Below are positions 1-12,770 of a stretch of 64,000 bases of DNA, piece by piece. A program made the translations under genes and the position numbers. The notes below the pieces were generated by a model. It saw nothing but the letters and a program-made list of their open reading frames with translations, ran no database searches and was not told the DNA's origin. This stretch comes from Chrysoperla carnea (lineage: Eukaryota > Arthropoda > Insecta > Neuroptera > Chrysopidae): the NCBI RefSeq assembly GCF_905475395.1, contig NC_058338.1, positions 8,012,935-8,076,934 of the forward strand. Reading direction: 5' to 3'. Positions within the stretch are counted from its first letter, which is position 1; each line of letters opens with the position of its first letter.

Positions 1-83
1 ATTGCACTCTGTGTCTAGAGCTCGAATGAACCAATTGGTAGGGCGCTTGGCATGAATCCAAGAAGTCCGGATTCGAGTGTATT
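1..83 (+). repeat. tRNA-like SINE head or tRNA pseudogene
   Basis: A tRNA-like segment is visible. An A-box-like stretch (CCAATTGGTAGGG, from about 31) is followed by a perfect 5-bp anticodon stem CTTGG/CCAAG with the 7-nt loop CATGAAT. A B-box-like GGATTCGAGT follows at about 70-79, and then a run of T. The base before the putative anticodon TGA is A and not the invariant U33. No acceptor stem can be paired. A tRNA-derived SINE promoter or decayed tRNA is therefore likelier than a working tRNA gene. The left end is cut by the window edge. Confidence 0.5.
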
Positions 84-662
84 TTTTTCAATTCTCTTTA
101 ATTATAATATACCTGCCAAACTTAAAAATTTTTAACAATGTACTACTATCATTATATGCCCTTTTCTGTAAAAAATGAAATTTCTTAGCAAAGCAGATGA
201 TGCTTTAGAATGCAAGACTTGACAAAATAAACCTCGACTTCAGTCAATAAAGAAATAAATGAAATAATAAGTATACTACATAAACTCAACTCACTATTAA
301 GAATATGTTGTTCCATTATAAATGATTGATAACAGTTTTTGAAAAGTTTTAAATGAAAAAAATTTATAATAATAATGTGTTCAAAAATAAAAGAAAAATG
401 GTTATTATGAAAAAAAAACATTAGTGAAGCCCAGCCCATCCATATACTATTATGAAAATCTGCCAATCATTATAGATTAAATTGTAATTGAAAAAGAAAA
501 TTTTTTATTTTATCGTTACATTCAGGAAAATAATACAATGAATATTTGTTATTATACAGTATATAGTAGTACAATAAAATTAAATATACGAAAAAAAGAA
601 TCTTTGAAATTTGGCACAGTTTTTATTGGGTTGTAACAACTTCGTATCGAAAAATCTACTAT
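84..662. other. AT-rich spacer, nothing recognised
   Basis: The stretch is very AT-rich. Its only open frames are short and low-complexity, with Phe/Ile/Asn-rich translations typical of chance frames in such DNA. I see no splice-bounded coding, RNA gene or clear repeat structure. Confidence 0.5.
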
Positions 663-860
663 TTCAACGGAGGGAGGGGGTTTAACCTCCCGAACTAAAA
701 GAAGGGATGTTATAAGTTTGACCTCTATGTATGTGTGCCTGCGTAATTTAACGGAGAATGTTCTTAGCTATGTTTCAAGTGCGAGCTTAGGTTTCCATAC
801 CCGAAAAAATTAAAAAATTGGCGATGATCTTCAAAATCGATTCAGTTTGGAAAAGGCATG
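663..860 (+). repeat. Dispersed repeat family B, copy 1
   Basis: This copy carries the block GTTATAAGTTTGACC, followed by segments about AACGGAGAATGTTCTTAGC and TTTCAAGTGCGAGCTTAG and by TTCAGTTTGGA. The same order of blocks recurs at 1410-1740, so the two are copies of one dispersed non-coding element. No protein is encoded. A fragment of its first block, inverted, lies near 54240-54270. Confidence 0.6.
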
Positions 861-1409
861 ACATATAATTTTAACATATAAATAATTATTATGGAAATGA
901 ATGGTTAAATAAACCTGGCTCAATTCATTTCGAAAAGTGAAATGGTAAAATTATTATTATTGGGGAGAAAAATCGATCTAACTAAATTTCACTTTTAGAA
1001 AATTTCGATTTAGCCGTGTTTTCAGAGAAAACTGAAACAAACTGCAAAATAAGACTCTTCCTGACATCTATTGGTGTTTATTGTAGTTAACGAAATAAAG
1101 TACATTTGCGGGACATTCAAATTGATATTTGTGTGAAGACATTTTAAACGATACTTATCTTCTTGTCTTTTTAGCTTAAAAAATATCTAGCAAAGCTCGG
1201 TTATCCAGGTACTGCTTATTTTATATTATGTAATATGTAGGTGTATAACAAAACGGTATATCACACGATTTTGTAGAAAAATGTTTTATCTTTTCAATAA
1301 AAAAATTTTTTATGTGCCTTTGTGCACGAGGAAAAATATACACGTGCTAGATTTTTTTCAACTAAAAATTTTGAAAACAGTTTTTTTTTCAAATACTACC
1401 ATTTTTAAC

Positions 1410-1745
1410 CACCCGAACCAAAAAAAGGTATTATAAGTTTGACCGCTATGTGTGAGTATCTGTCTGTCTGTCTGCCTGTCTGTGGCATCGTAGCGCCTAA
1501 ACGGGTGAACCGATTTTCATTTTTTTTGTTTCGTTTGAAAGGTAATTTAATGGAGAGTGTTATTAGCTATGTTTCAAGTGAGAGTTTAGGGTTCCGTACC
1601 CGGAACAACTAAAAACTTGGCCATGATCATCAAAATCGGTTCAGTTTGGAGAAAGCTCTAAGAGAAAAGGTAATTTAATGGAGAGTGTTCTTAGATATGT
1701 TTCAAGTGCGAATTAAGAGTTCCGTTACCCGAAAAATTAATAAGA
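1410..1745 (+). repeat. Dispersed repeat family B, copy 2, with internal duplication
   Basis: A second copy of the element at 663-860, with a CTGT-rich microsatellite (about 1461-1482) near its start. A block of about 65 bp starting GGTAATTTAATGGAGAGTG at 1541 is repeated from 1669, a 128-bp period, so this copy contains an internal tandem duplication. It is non-coding. Confidence 0.6.
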
Positions 1746-2029
1746 TTGTTTATTTTATAATTGGTATTTTATAATTGTTTCTTTCTTTTTTTTTTAACGA
1801 GGTGCACCCAATATAATTCAGATATTAATTATTTGTGATACTTTAAAAACAATTTCATAAAATCAATTTATTTTTAGTGTAACAGACAACAGACTATTAC
1901 GCGATAAGTGTCTTCATAATTTCAATTAAATGTACACTCTGAATGAAAACTTTTGAACGTACACATGATGAAAATTTTGTTCAATAAATACCTAAATCAC
2001 ACTTTTCCATAGATAAATCATAGAAATAG

Positions 2030-2132
2030 AGTTCCATCAAACCGAAGTGGTACTGCGAAAGAGATATATATATGTTTGTGTACTCATATCTACACTCTCT
2101 CTTGCTCAGAGCCACTTTGGTTTGATAGAACT
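2030..2132. repeat. Short fold-back (MITE-like) element
   Basis: The left arm AGTTCCATCAAACCGAAGTGG (2030-2050) is the reverse complement, with two mismatches, of the right arm ending at 2132. Weaker pairing continues inward. The span can fold into one long hairpin and has no coding capacity. No clear target-site duplication was found. Confidence 0.55.
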
Positions 2133-2814
2133 ATACGAGAAATGATATTTCGATATAAAAATTAATAAAAAACACGCTTGTTGCTTGTTCTAAGTATATA
2201 AGTATAGTATGGTTATCGGTAGTATAATAAATGTATATAACTGATGATATCCTATGCATGGATATGATATAAGAGACTTACATACAAGTATACAAACATA
2301 CTTTCATACATACAGGTGAAGCTAATATAGGCGTGTTAAAAAAAGTGGAAGGCTGCTAAGAAATTGATACCCTTAAGAGGCACGTCACAGCACAGGCTGA
2401 AATCAAATACAAATTTTCAATACTCACGTTGAAAAGTCGTACCTAGAGATAGGAAAAGTTTTAAAAACGTCGAGCAAGCGGTTTTCCTTGGGAATTCCCT
2501 CCAAATTGAGTGACATTAACCTGCATATCGATTTTCAGCTCAACTAAAGAAGGCTGCAGGTGATGTAGCAGGAAAGAAATACATACATATGGATAATATT
2601 CGATGATTTGTGTAGCACAAATCCTCAAAGCCCCCTCAAAAATCGTATTATACGTATTATAAAACGGGTATATCAGCAGGGCCGGCGGTTCATAAGGATA
2701 GAGAGAGTAGCTCTAACCACTCGAAAAATTCCGAGTGGGTACAATACCCACTTGAATGTCGGAAAATCTATTTACATATTTTTATATTATTATTTTATAT
2801 ACAGTGTGTAACTT

Positions 2815-2895
2815 ACGTTGGTTCCATATAAAAAAAACTTTGAAAAAAGTCCGCTATCGGAATCCAGTGTTCTGCCACTGAACCAATGGATCTCT
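2815..2895 (-). repeat. Possible tRNA-derived SINE head
   Basis: Read on the minus strand, the segment contains TTGGTTCAGTGGCAGAAC. This matches the Pol III A-box and D-arm of tRNAs such as tRNA-Gly. The downstream B-box is not convincing and no cloverleaf closes, so a decayed SINE or tRNA fragment is the most that can be claimed. Confidence 0.3.
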
Positions 2896-3739
2896 GTGTA
2901 AATGGATAATATTTTTTATACTTATATACTCTCTTTCTTTCTATCTTCAATAACTTATATCTCCCTCTTAACTTGATCACACTTTTCGTAGTAACCTTGA
3001 TCACACATTTTCGTAACATTCTGATCATACATTCTTCAGTTTACTCCCCAAGTCAAATGTGCCTAATAGAAGTGTTACTTCAAAAAAACCCGTCTTCGTT
3101 AAATAAAATCTTAAAAGGAAGAAACAAGGCCAATAGTTTACATAGCGGTTGGGGCACAATAAAATCTCGACCGACAAAAATTTTTCCAATAATGGATTGG
3201 ACTGTTAAAGTTGTTAAGAAAACTGGGCTTGTTTCTTTCTTTCTAAATTTTATTTAACGCAGTTGGATTTTTATTTTTTTTTAATATGTGACAATCGGGC
3301 AGATCTTGCAAGATTCCTCTTTTCGTTTTTGATGACGGAACCCTAAAAATTACTAAAATATAATATTATAAAATACTCATCGTTTCCAAATATTTGTTCA
3401 CTGTATTGAAAACAAAAACAAATAAACAAAATACAAGTTATAGAAACTTATTATTATTTTCTCGTTTCCAAATATATATATATATATATATTGTTTGATA
3501 TGTATATATATTCTATATGTTCTTTTATTCAAATATATATCAATTTTATTCATCATACAGGGATGTTCGTCAAGTAACGGGACAGTAGAATAACTTGAAA
3601 TGCGTATAATGAACAATTTCGCTAATTATTTTTTGCTTGTGTGTGTGTGTATGTTAATTATTGTTAGGAGAAGGATTGCATGAAAGAAAAAATTAAGGAA
3701 GTTGAACGGAACATTCGAAAATTAAATGCAAAATATTAA
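2896..3739. other. AT-rich spacer with (TA)n microsatellite
   Basis: The spacer contains a pure TA dinucleotide run near 3472-3491 and short TATATA tracts up to 3540. A short sequence with CAGGGATGTTCGTCAAGTAA near 3558 resembles the ends of transposons. Open frames here are low-complexity. No gene is seen. Confidence 0.4.
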
Positions 3740-4240
3740 CGTAGTTCCAGCATGGTATTTGCAGTTTCTATGTTAAAGCAATGGTACAATTTTTTTTTCG
3801 ACAGAATTTAACGAAAAATTAAATTTAAGAATTTAATAATGCTTACTATTAATTCCCAAAGTTTCAGAAATTTTGACCGTTTAAAATGGGAAATAATTAT
3901 GCCAACGTCCCAATTTCGATCAATTTACGTCAAAATTAATATCTCGAAAGTGAAAATTAATTTCTAACTTTTTTTTTTTAGAATTGTATTGTATAAACAT
4001 TTTTTTCTACTTTTTCTTCAATATATAATAATATCATAAAAAATAGTTGGAGAGACCGGACATTTTACATGCTTTAAATGGGACATGACCCTCAAAATCG
4101 CGAACTTTGTCTTTAAATATCTCGCGATCTAAACGGTCAAAAATTATGAAATTTTAGGAATTCATAAATAAAGCTATTATAAACCCGAGAAAAAAAATTC
4201 GGCCAAATCTGTCGAAAAGTGATTTCATGCTGGTACTACC
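3740..4240. mobile_element. TTAA-flanked long-inverted-repeat MITE (piggyBac-like)
   Basis: The ends are inverted copies: left CGTAGTTCCAGCATG, right (reverse complement) GGTAGTACCAGCATG. Inward, the arms stay alignable for roughly 200 bp; for example TTTTGACCGTTTA at about 3873 faces its complement at about 4132. TTAA lies immediately outside both ends (3736-3739 and 4241-4244), the target duplication of the piggyBac superfamily. No transposase is encoded, so this is a non-autonomous fold-back element of about 501 bp. Confidence 0.65.
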
Positions 4241-4244
4241 TTAA

Positions 4245-6649
4245 ATGCAATAAATGGTGGAAACGCAGATAAATCAAGCATTATATTAACTTTACCATAT
4301 ACTTATGTACTTATTTGCGCTTCCACCATATTTCTCTAAAATTGTGAATCTAGGTATTTGAATAGTATTGAGGTATTATTTATTATTATTCAGGTATGCT
4401 AAATAGATATTTCTAAGAGCTATTTGCGCGCGCTGCGAGCTGCCTAAGGCTTCAGCCCAACCGAATTTGAAATTGATTCTAATTCTACACCAAACCTGTC
4501 GAAAGGGCGGCCAGAAAATGTAAACCACTTGTAATCTTACCTAATTTATAAAGACTGTCTATACATGGTAATTCAACAATTAACTCAGTCAATTGCTTAG
4601 TTTTACTTGTTTACAATAGTGTATATGTTACAGTCAAAATTATTAACCGGTTAAAAGTACTTTTAAATGGAAAAATCAGTCAAAAGTACTTTTAGCCGCA
4701 GACTTTCGATAATAGTACTTTTGGCTGAAATAACAGTTCTATTTCCCAATGAAGTCAGTTAAAACTAGTCTTGATTAACTGATTTTTCCTTACTTTTAAT
4801 TCGATTATTTTAACTTCAATTAAAGTTATTAATCATTGGAAAAAAAACTATCAAGTCAAGTGCTTGTTACTTTTTCGTTGTATCAGACATAGCCAACCCG
4901 TGAATCAATGAATGAACACAATCACAGGGCTATCTAAAAAGCCAAAGAAGTCGTAAACCCGTGCTAACTCGACCCCATTAAAGGCATGGCTAATCCGTGA
5001 ATCAGTGCAAAAACGCAATCACAGAATTAAAAAAAAAGCCAAAAAACCATATTATTGTAATAGCCCCATCATTTCCTAATTTTACCCAGTGTATTTTACA
5101 ACGAAACGTAAAGAACAATCCGGTATAAACAAAATGTTACAAATAAAAAAAAGAAAAAACAAATTTATAACATATTCGTTTTCATAAAGTATTCACTTTA
5201 TTGTCTGTCATACGTATACAAAATTTATAGCTTTGATATTAACGTTAAATATTATATATTATGATATTCAATAATGTTATATTATATTTTTATACCCTAT
5301 ATGCAGAATATATCAGAGTATATTAAGTTTAGTCCCGAATTTGTAACTAAAGCTTCCGTTTATCCCTCCGTCTGTCCGTACGATAACTCGAACGAAAATA
5401 AAATGAGCAATATATAGATCAATTAGGTCCCATTTTGTCAACCAAAAGAGATATAACTTAATTAGAATAGAAGATAGAAAGCTTTAATTGTAAAAGTTGT
5501 TCTTAATAAAAAAATTAAGAACTTTTAAACGGTGTCGTGAATCTTGATTTAGTTCCGTAAATCTTCTTATTTGTTAATTAACAATAAATTATGATTTAAA
5601 TGAAACGGTCCATATATAACAAAAATAATAAATAGGCAATTTGTATTACGAGTATTACAATCTTATAAATGTATAGCATAGCAAATATGTATTACAAGTT
5701 GCCTATTTATGAATATTATAATTCAACTTTTACATTTGCCGGCTAAAACATAGCAAATACGTATTACAAGTTGCCTATTTATGAATATTATAATTCAGCT
5801 TTTACATTTACCGACTAAAACAATCCATCAGATTTTATCAAAAAGGAAGCGATTTATTTCATTTGCCTTTATATGTTACATCTTTGAATGTACTAATACA
5901 GGCATCGTCTGACAACATTATTCGTCGTTTAATGTCAAATTTTTTGTTAAATCGCCAACATGGCGAGAATCCATACAAGATCAACGAAACGCCATTGAAT
6001 GTACAAAAAGTGTTTAGGCTTTGGTGATTAAAAAGCAGGAAAAAAGTTCACACTTTGTTTTGGCTAATAGAGGCGGCCACTTGATTGCTGTTGTATTCAA
6101 AATATAGTCAAAATAAATTAAAGGACCAAATTGAATAAAAATAACACATATATACAGTAATCGGTTGTTTTATTTACAAAGTTATTCAGTGTTTACATGC
6201 CGACATCAAATATGGCACACCTTATAAATTAATAGTAACACTAATAATAATAGGTATTTGTACGTTCCATTATAAGAAGTAGTCGGTAGACTGCTATTAT
6301 TAGTTTTCTGTCATAGTCAGATGGTGTCACCCGTTTTAATAAATAACAAATTGTATGCACAAGAACTTAGCTATTAATTAAATTTCATAGCAGCAACCTG
6401 CAGAACATAATCAATAAAATTATTTTAAAGTAATATTATACAACAATGTTGGCTACTCATAATTAATATTAACCACGCAGTGGTTTTAGTATAACTTTCA
6501 TAACAAAGGGTATATGAATAAAGGTTTTACCAGCTGTAAGACTATATAGATAATTTAATTTTATGGTAAAAACATATTCCAACAGCAAAGTGTACGATCA
6601 AATGACACTCTAGTTATTTGCAACGTTTAAATGAAACTTATTTGCACAA
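4245..6649. other. Repeat-rich spacer
   Basis: No gene is seen. The spacer holds a fragment of repeat family A at about 4553-4625 and another at about 5285-5480. A diverged tandem pair has a period near 96 bp (about 4889-5040, around CCGTGAATCA), and a separate tandem pair is listed below. The rest is AT-rich DNA without structure that I recognise. Confidence 0.45.
5677..5820. repeat. 72-bp tandem duplication
   Basis: Two adjacent copies of a 72-bp unit start with CATAGCAAATA at 5677 and 5749. They differ by only a few substitutions, so the duplication is recent. It is non-coding. Confidence 0.75.
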
Positions 6650-7210
6650 GACCTCGCACAAATTAGATGTAATCTTCAATCCGGTCAAATTTGTGCCAAT
6701 GACAGTTTAAGTCATTTTAAAGAAAAGTTCCCATGGTTACAAGCCATGAAAATGACAGGATTTCATGTTACAGCTAAATTTAAGTTGGAAAATGTACTTA
6801 TTTGTATAATATATACCTATGTGTGTATAGGCAAATACATATACAGATATGTATAACTACATGCATACGTATGTTTCTTAATGTAAGGATGTTGTTTTTT
6901 AATTCTTGTTTTTTTGAAGAATATGTTACGAAATTCAAAGAAGAAGCAGTGTTAAATGTTCAGTGGATCAATAATATGAAGTGTTAAGATCATATATTTT
7001 CAGCTACATATATACGTACATGATTTTTGACAATTAAATTACAATATTTTTTTTTTTCCAATTTTAATTTAGCGATAACTTGAAATCCAGTCATTCTCAT
7101 GACTTGTGACCATGGGAATTTTTATTCAGAATGACTGAAACTGTCATTCCCCAAAATATGAAAAAGTTTGACCGAAATTCAGATTACATATAGGTAATTT
7201 GTGCGAGGTC
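6650..7210. mobile_element. Long-inverted-repeat MITE, GACCTCGCAC family, copy 1
   Basis: The ends GACCTCGCACAAATTA and its inverted counterpart (ending GTGCGAGGTC at 7210) bound about 561 bp. Internal arms also mirror each other: GGCAAATACATATACAG and sequence around TGACAGGATTTCATG face related inverted sequence. A second copy lies at 46472-47180 and has TTAA target duplications. Here the flanks are ACAA and TTTT, so the insertion site has decayed or differs. The one open frame inside (6802-6987) is shared repeat sequence, not a gene. Confidence 0.65.
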
Positions 7211-7820
7211 TTTTTATTTATATGCAACGTTTCGTACTTATTTAACACCTCATCAGTTTAAAAAAGTATCGCTTAGGAAAAAACAGGCTAGAAAATTTTA
7301 TTCACCATGTAATTTGCATATCATATCTGCAATAAAATTGCCTATGGATAAAAAGTGTTGATACAGTGCAGCTTTAATAAAACGTACCTTAATACAACGA
7401 ATTCCTCGATTTAACTTTCTTTAATTTAACTTTTTAATTTTTCGTAATCCCCTTGAATTGTCTATAAGATCCAATGTAAAATACACGTTTACATTGCGAA
7501 TATTTTTTACGAACAACCTCTTTTCAACTACCATTCCCTCGCGTATGCCCCCTTGGTTCTCAATTTCATAGATTTTAATCTTTTTGCGTGGAATCCTATT
7601 TTTTTAAAGTAAAATAGAGTTCATGTAACTCGCGATCGCGTGGAGAGTAGCTTCCTTTGTCTCTCTTATACGCTTACAATGTATGTTCTGTCTTTTTCTA
7701 CCTCTCTAATTTTTCCTGAAAATTTATATTCTTAGCACACAAATATTTTTACAGGTATATACACAATATTTTCATTTTTTTTTTTTTAAATCATTTTCTT
7801 TCCAATTTTTTTTTACAGAT
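7211..7820. other. Spacer / possible 5' region of the membrane-protein gene
   Basis: A motif about AATACAACGAATTCCTCGAT near 7391 recurs in altered form near 39540 and marks a short dispersed repeat. A long pyrimidine tract ending TTTTTTTACAG at 7820 looks like a splice acceptor. An untranslated 5' exon may therefore lie upstream, but I cannot place it. Confidence 0.35.
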
Positions 7821-7932
7821 GGAACAATCACGAAAAAGGAAATCATGAAGTGAATATAACATTATTATTCAACAAAAAAAGAAAATTAAATACGTACGTA
7901 CGGTACGCACGTAACAAGAATATACAACAAAA

Positions 7933-10900
7933 ATGTCAATAACAACAATGCAAACAGAAGGAACAATATCAACACAAGAAATATTCACAACAACAATAAC
8001 AACAACAGCAGCCTCAACATCTACGTCATCACATCAAAGTACTCTTCACCAAACAGAAACAACAAAAATAACGTCAACAATTATTTCCAGAATTCGTGTC
8101 ACAACTCCAACTCATCCGTTTTTCATCCACACACCACCCAATAAACGTCCAACAGTGTATATATATCCCACAGGTAAATATAAATAACACACTCACACCA
8201 TATTCTCGTATTTTGTAACTAGCAGAAAAACCCGGCGTTGCTCAGGTTAAAATACATCGCATCTATTAGCTTCTATTGTCCTCTTTCTGGTTAGAAAATC
8301 GTTTAATTTAATAAAATTTATAACCAGACAGAATATTTTAATATAAATAACTTACTTTTAACAATAAAACCCTTGAAAAAACACTAAACTTGGTTGAAAT
8401 AAAAAGATTTAAATTGCGGAAGAAAGTCCAGAAAGTTCGTGTCCGGTTCTGGCTTGGTAGTTCTACTGGTCGTCTAGAGATGGCGCTAAAAGCGGATCAT
8501 TATAGTTGTCGATTTAAACAAACTTTCTAGAGCATTTTTACAATTTTCTAGAAATATTCGAATCGATTTTGACCATTACACACATTTTGAAACTTTTTAG
8601 ATCATTCCAGAAATTTGTTCTGAAAATTTCCGAAAGTTCACATGAGTAAGAAAAGGACTGATATATAATTTTCACATTTTTGCCACCCACAATCAACCAC
8701 TTCCACCCACCGCAAGCAAACTAACTTTCTTTCACCGGGACACCGAATTTTGACGATAATCTTTTAGGGAACTGTTCCCAGTAAACTGAAAATTTGGTTC
8801 AGATTTAAGAAGTAAAACCATCCCCATCTTTTCAAATGTGGTGAAAAAAATTCAATCCTTTTCGAATCCGATACCATGGGTTTTATTGTATTTGGATAAC
8901 TAATTCCACCTAGCGCCTGCTCTAACTAACATTTTCCACACTTTTTATATTAAATGAATTTACTTGCGTTCTTTGTTTTTCTAATTTACATAAATTTTTT
9001 ATTCACAATTAATTTTTATTATAAATATTTTTTAATTTAAAATATAAATAAATAAAAACATTTCGACTATGCTTGAACGGTAATTGAATTTAAAGTTTAT
9101 TTACAAAAAAAATTTAATTATTTACAAAAACATCGTTAGGTATTTATAAACTCGCTGGAGGCGTAGTTACGTATTACGCTACGATGGGTGATGTTAGAAA
9201 TTTTAAAAACAAAATTAACACCTATTTTGCATATAAAATCAAGCACATAAAACCCCATTTTAGGATTACTTCCATGCATTCTATCAGAAATCGACTGAAT
9301 CGGCTAGTTAAGTCAGTCAGCTAGAATATAGAAATAATAGAAAGCATTTTGAAATCGACTCAGAAAGATTTTAACACTCAACAAAATAAGTGGTTTTGTG
9401 TTTTAAAGCGAGAGGAGTTAGAAAGGCAAAAAAATTCTATCCGACGAAGCCATCCGCAATTTATGTTCCCTCGATTTTTTCCAAAACTATTGTAGAAAGA
9501 ACGTTTCACATTTGAATGTAGCTTAAGGTTTAACCGTAGAAGAAAATCTGATACTCTTCAACAGACCTTTTCATCATGTCAAAAACGCAAGTGCAGACTT
9601 TATTTTTTCGGGCTGACAGCAATTGGTTATAAATCATTTAATCCGAAACAAAAGTGAATGGTGATTTTTAAATGAAAAGGTCTATTCAAACTCATTAATT
9701 ATTTTAAAGCTGTCACATTTTCAATTCAAATTTATTAATCAGAAGTTGGTTTAACTATCCAGCAGTTTCAATTCATTAAAAGCTATACTAGACCTGGCCT
9801 CGCTTAGCCCCCTTAGCCCGCCTACGCAAAATTCACCCTCGTTTACGCTAACAATTCCACAACTTAATTTTTTTTAATGCTAAAATGATTTTTTTTTTTT
9901 GCAGTATCACCCGAATCAATAGTTGTACCAATTGTATCATGTATATTAGGATTGCCATTATTAGCATTATTAATAATATGCTGTTTACGTCGACGTGCTA
10001 AAATGGCAAGGGATCGTGCACGACGTAGAAATTATGAATTGGAACATGGTACATTATCATTGGTTGGCTTAAGTCCAATACATCCAAGTAAGTTAGTACC
10101 GAATTTCATATACAATTTCGATTTTTCAGTGTTTGATGTGAGTCTATCTATTTCAATGTAAGTGAATTCTGCATAATATGGTATCGTCAAATTGAATCTT
10201 TTACTCTAATCTTTTTCCTAATCTGTAGGTGTTTGCATGATATGTGTCAGCAATATCTGAAGAATGAGCAATAACTTTTTTCTTTGCTTTGTATGTTTCA
10301 TATTAACTGTTGTTTTAAACGTTTACTAAAAAAGTTATCAACTAATTATAAATATGGCGCTTCGTTTCCTTATTCAGTATGTCAACGCAATATTATAATT
10401 TCCGCCAGATTGTAAACTGGTTACAAAAACCCCCAACTAGCGCTAACTCAACACTTATTAACGAAAATCAATTCATTGCGTTATGTTTGGTTGCTCTGGG
10501 TGCAGTTGGCAAAGGTTGGGGTGGTTTCGGCCCTTTCATTGGAAGTCATGTCTATAATTTTATCAGTTAGTTTCGAATCTAGCGGAAATTACAATATTAC
10601 GGTGACATATATACTGAATTATATTATCAATAGTAAAATAGTGAACTCTTAAGCATATTCCATGGAAAATGAATAAAACTGGATCCACAAAACATGAAAT
10701 TATTTCGTAAACTTCAAATCTATCTTTTTCAGGACAATTATATCTTACCTCTAAAACAGGAAAATTTGAAAAGGGGTGCTAAAACATAAAATATTGAGAA
10801 AAATCTCAAAATTATTTTTTGCATGGTTACTATATTTTGTAAATGTTGAATTAACAACGCCAAAATTAACAGTATTTATTTTTTTTTATAGGTGGGAGAT

Positions 10901-11079
10901 CCCAAGCGATTTCACTTCGTTCTGAACGTGCTATGAGTCGAGGGTTTCCATCGTTAGAATTAGACACAGTGGTTGAAGAACGATCAGATGCTGAACCAGA
11001 AGGTACATCAATCGAATTAATGACTCCAGAACGTGAATCAGATGGTATTATAAACGGTAAACTAGGCAGAAAAAGTTAG
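7933..11079 (+). CDS. Single-pass membrane protein, Thr/Ser-rich ectodomain, unknown function
   Basis: The exons are 7933-8173, 9905-10087 and 10892-11079. All junctions are GT..AG and they sum to 612 nt, or 203 aa. The start is the first ATG after an in-frame TAA at 7912; a splice acceptor at 7820 suggests a 5' UTR exon upstream. Residues 1-80 are Thr/Ser-rich with no signal peptide. Residues about 86-108 form one hydrophobic segment (core LGLPLLALLIICC), followed at once by basic RRRAKMARDRARRR. The tail is acidic (VVEERSDAEPEG) with short Leu/Ser motifs. This suggests a type III membrane protein with its N terminus outside and an O-glycosylatable stalk, by inference from the layout. I do not recognise the family. 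Intron 1 (8174-9904) holds repeat-like DNA such as AAAACCCGGCGTTGC at about 8226. The open frame at 10379-10570 in intron 2 is probably chance. Confidence 0.7.
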
Positions 11080-12770
11080 CGTGGAGCGCGAGCGGTCGTC
11101 GTTAGTGCTGATCGCTCGCCATTATGGACAGCCCTCACACATGCACACACTATTGGTCAAATTGTTGATGAAAATACAAATAGTTGACCAAGTATAGAAG
11201 ATATACTTTAAAATATATGATATTTCATTTATTCAACCAACGTCTATCGATTATATGAATGACATTTATCGATATTTTTGTTTTTGTCCTTTCTTTTGTT
11301 CAGGTATCTAACAAGATTTCAAGAAAATTTAAAATATAGAAGAATAGAAAAATCATGTGTAGCTGCTCACGTTATCGTTATGATTATAAAATAGACAAAT
11401 CGAACTTAAAACTTCTAAAATCAGTACCCAATCCTACCGAATAAGACGGGACTTATTCCAAATTCGGAATTTAATTAAATAGCAAAATCAAAATTGATTT
11501 TCTAGAATTGATGCAGTCCGCCACCAAATTAGCAACGCGAGTAACATACACAATAAGAGTAATTACGATTAGCTAATTCATACTGATGATATGACAATTG
11601 GTTGTCGTAAATACGTATTTATATAATACAAAAAATTCATCTAGGAAATTGGGGCAAAAATCGAAATTTGTATATCATTGTGTCAACATATCATGCGAAT
11701 TACTAGCAAAAAGAATAGTAAGCATCTGGATACGTAAGCTACTACAAAGTTTTTTGTTTGCACTTCAACTCCGTGTTCTTCCCTCGATATGGGTCCAGCT
11801 ACAGGCATTTTCAGCGCTCATGTAAACAGTAAAGTGCCAAGCAGCAACTTCCATACGAGTTGAGTTGCCAGAATCTGTTTTCTCGCAACGGCAGCTACTA
11901 AGCACTGTGTAAACATATGTCTACATCCTGCTGCGTAAGATGTTAGTTGGATAAATGAATGAAATTATTTTATTATATTATTAATAGTTGCGTTTTTTTA
12001 CCCACATCAAAAAGAATATTAAATGTATCATTTTGATACTCATGCTTGTCTATTAATCTGCGTAAAAAATGATATTTATTCAATATACTGCACATATATT
12101 ACTTTCCAGGATTACCAGACTGTTAGGCCAGTTTTTACATGCATTTGCTTTGTTGTTTTAGTAATTCTAAACAAGCTTTAGTAAAAAATTTCAATAAGAA
12201 TCATTATTTTAATTTCCAATAAATATAATTTACGCACGCCATATCAAATTAGTTTCACTGATGGCCACTATATTTTTTCAACTTTTTGTTTGGCACTTTC
12301 TGCGCAGATTAATACGCACCTATACGTTTCCAATTTTCCATCAAAATGATTTATTTATTTATTTTGATGGGAGTAAAGAACGCATCTAATACATATATCA
12401 AAAAAAAATATTTATTTAGAAAAATTTTCGGTCTGAAATGAATTACGAAAAATAAAGTTATTAGTCATTATTATTAGTTATTTATACCTTTAAATAAAAA
12501 TTTAGTCTATATCTACCCATTGTAAAAAGATAAAAAAATAAATTAACAATTAATATTTTAATGATTTTATTTATTATAAATCCTAATTAAGGTTGTTTGT
12601 ACAAATTTTAAATATTTTGAATGGAGTGAAACTAATTTTTCTAAGGAACCCTCTTTAATATTCATTGGTGGGAAAAAATGTATAAAGAAAAGCGATTAGA
12701 TAAGATAGAAATGGTTAGAGTTAAAATTGAACAAGCACTACGATTATATTAATATTCTACCTGCTCTGGG
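11080..12770. other. Convergent intergenic region
   Basis: This is the 3' side of both the membrane-protein gene (+) and the P450 gene (-). The first 100 bp after the stop are GC-richer and are probably 3' UTR. The remainder is AT-rich with no open frame worth keeping. I see no RNA gene. Confidence 0.4.

Noticed and set aside
6802-6987. 61-aa frame MYNIYLCVYRQIHIQ
   Set aside because: It lies wholly inside a MITE whose sister copy at 46472 does not keep the frame.
10379-10570. 63-aa open frame in intron 2 of the membrane-protein gene, with a hydrophobic GWGGFGPF end
   Set aside because: No splice sites join it to the neighbouring exons in frame, no domain is recognised, and exons 2 and 3 of the host gene join correctly without it.
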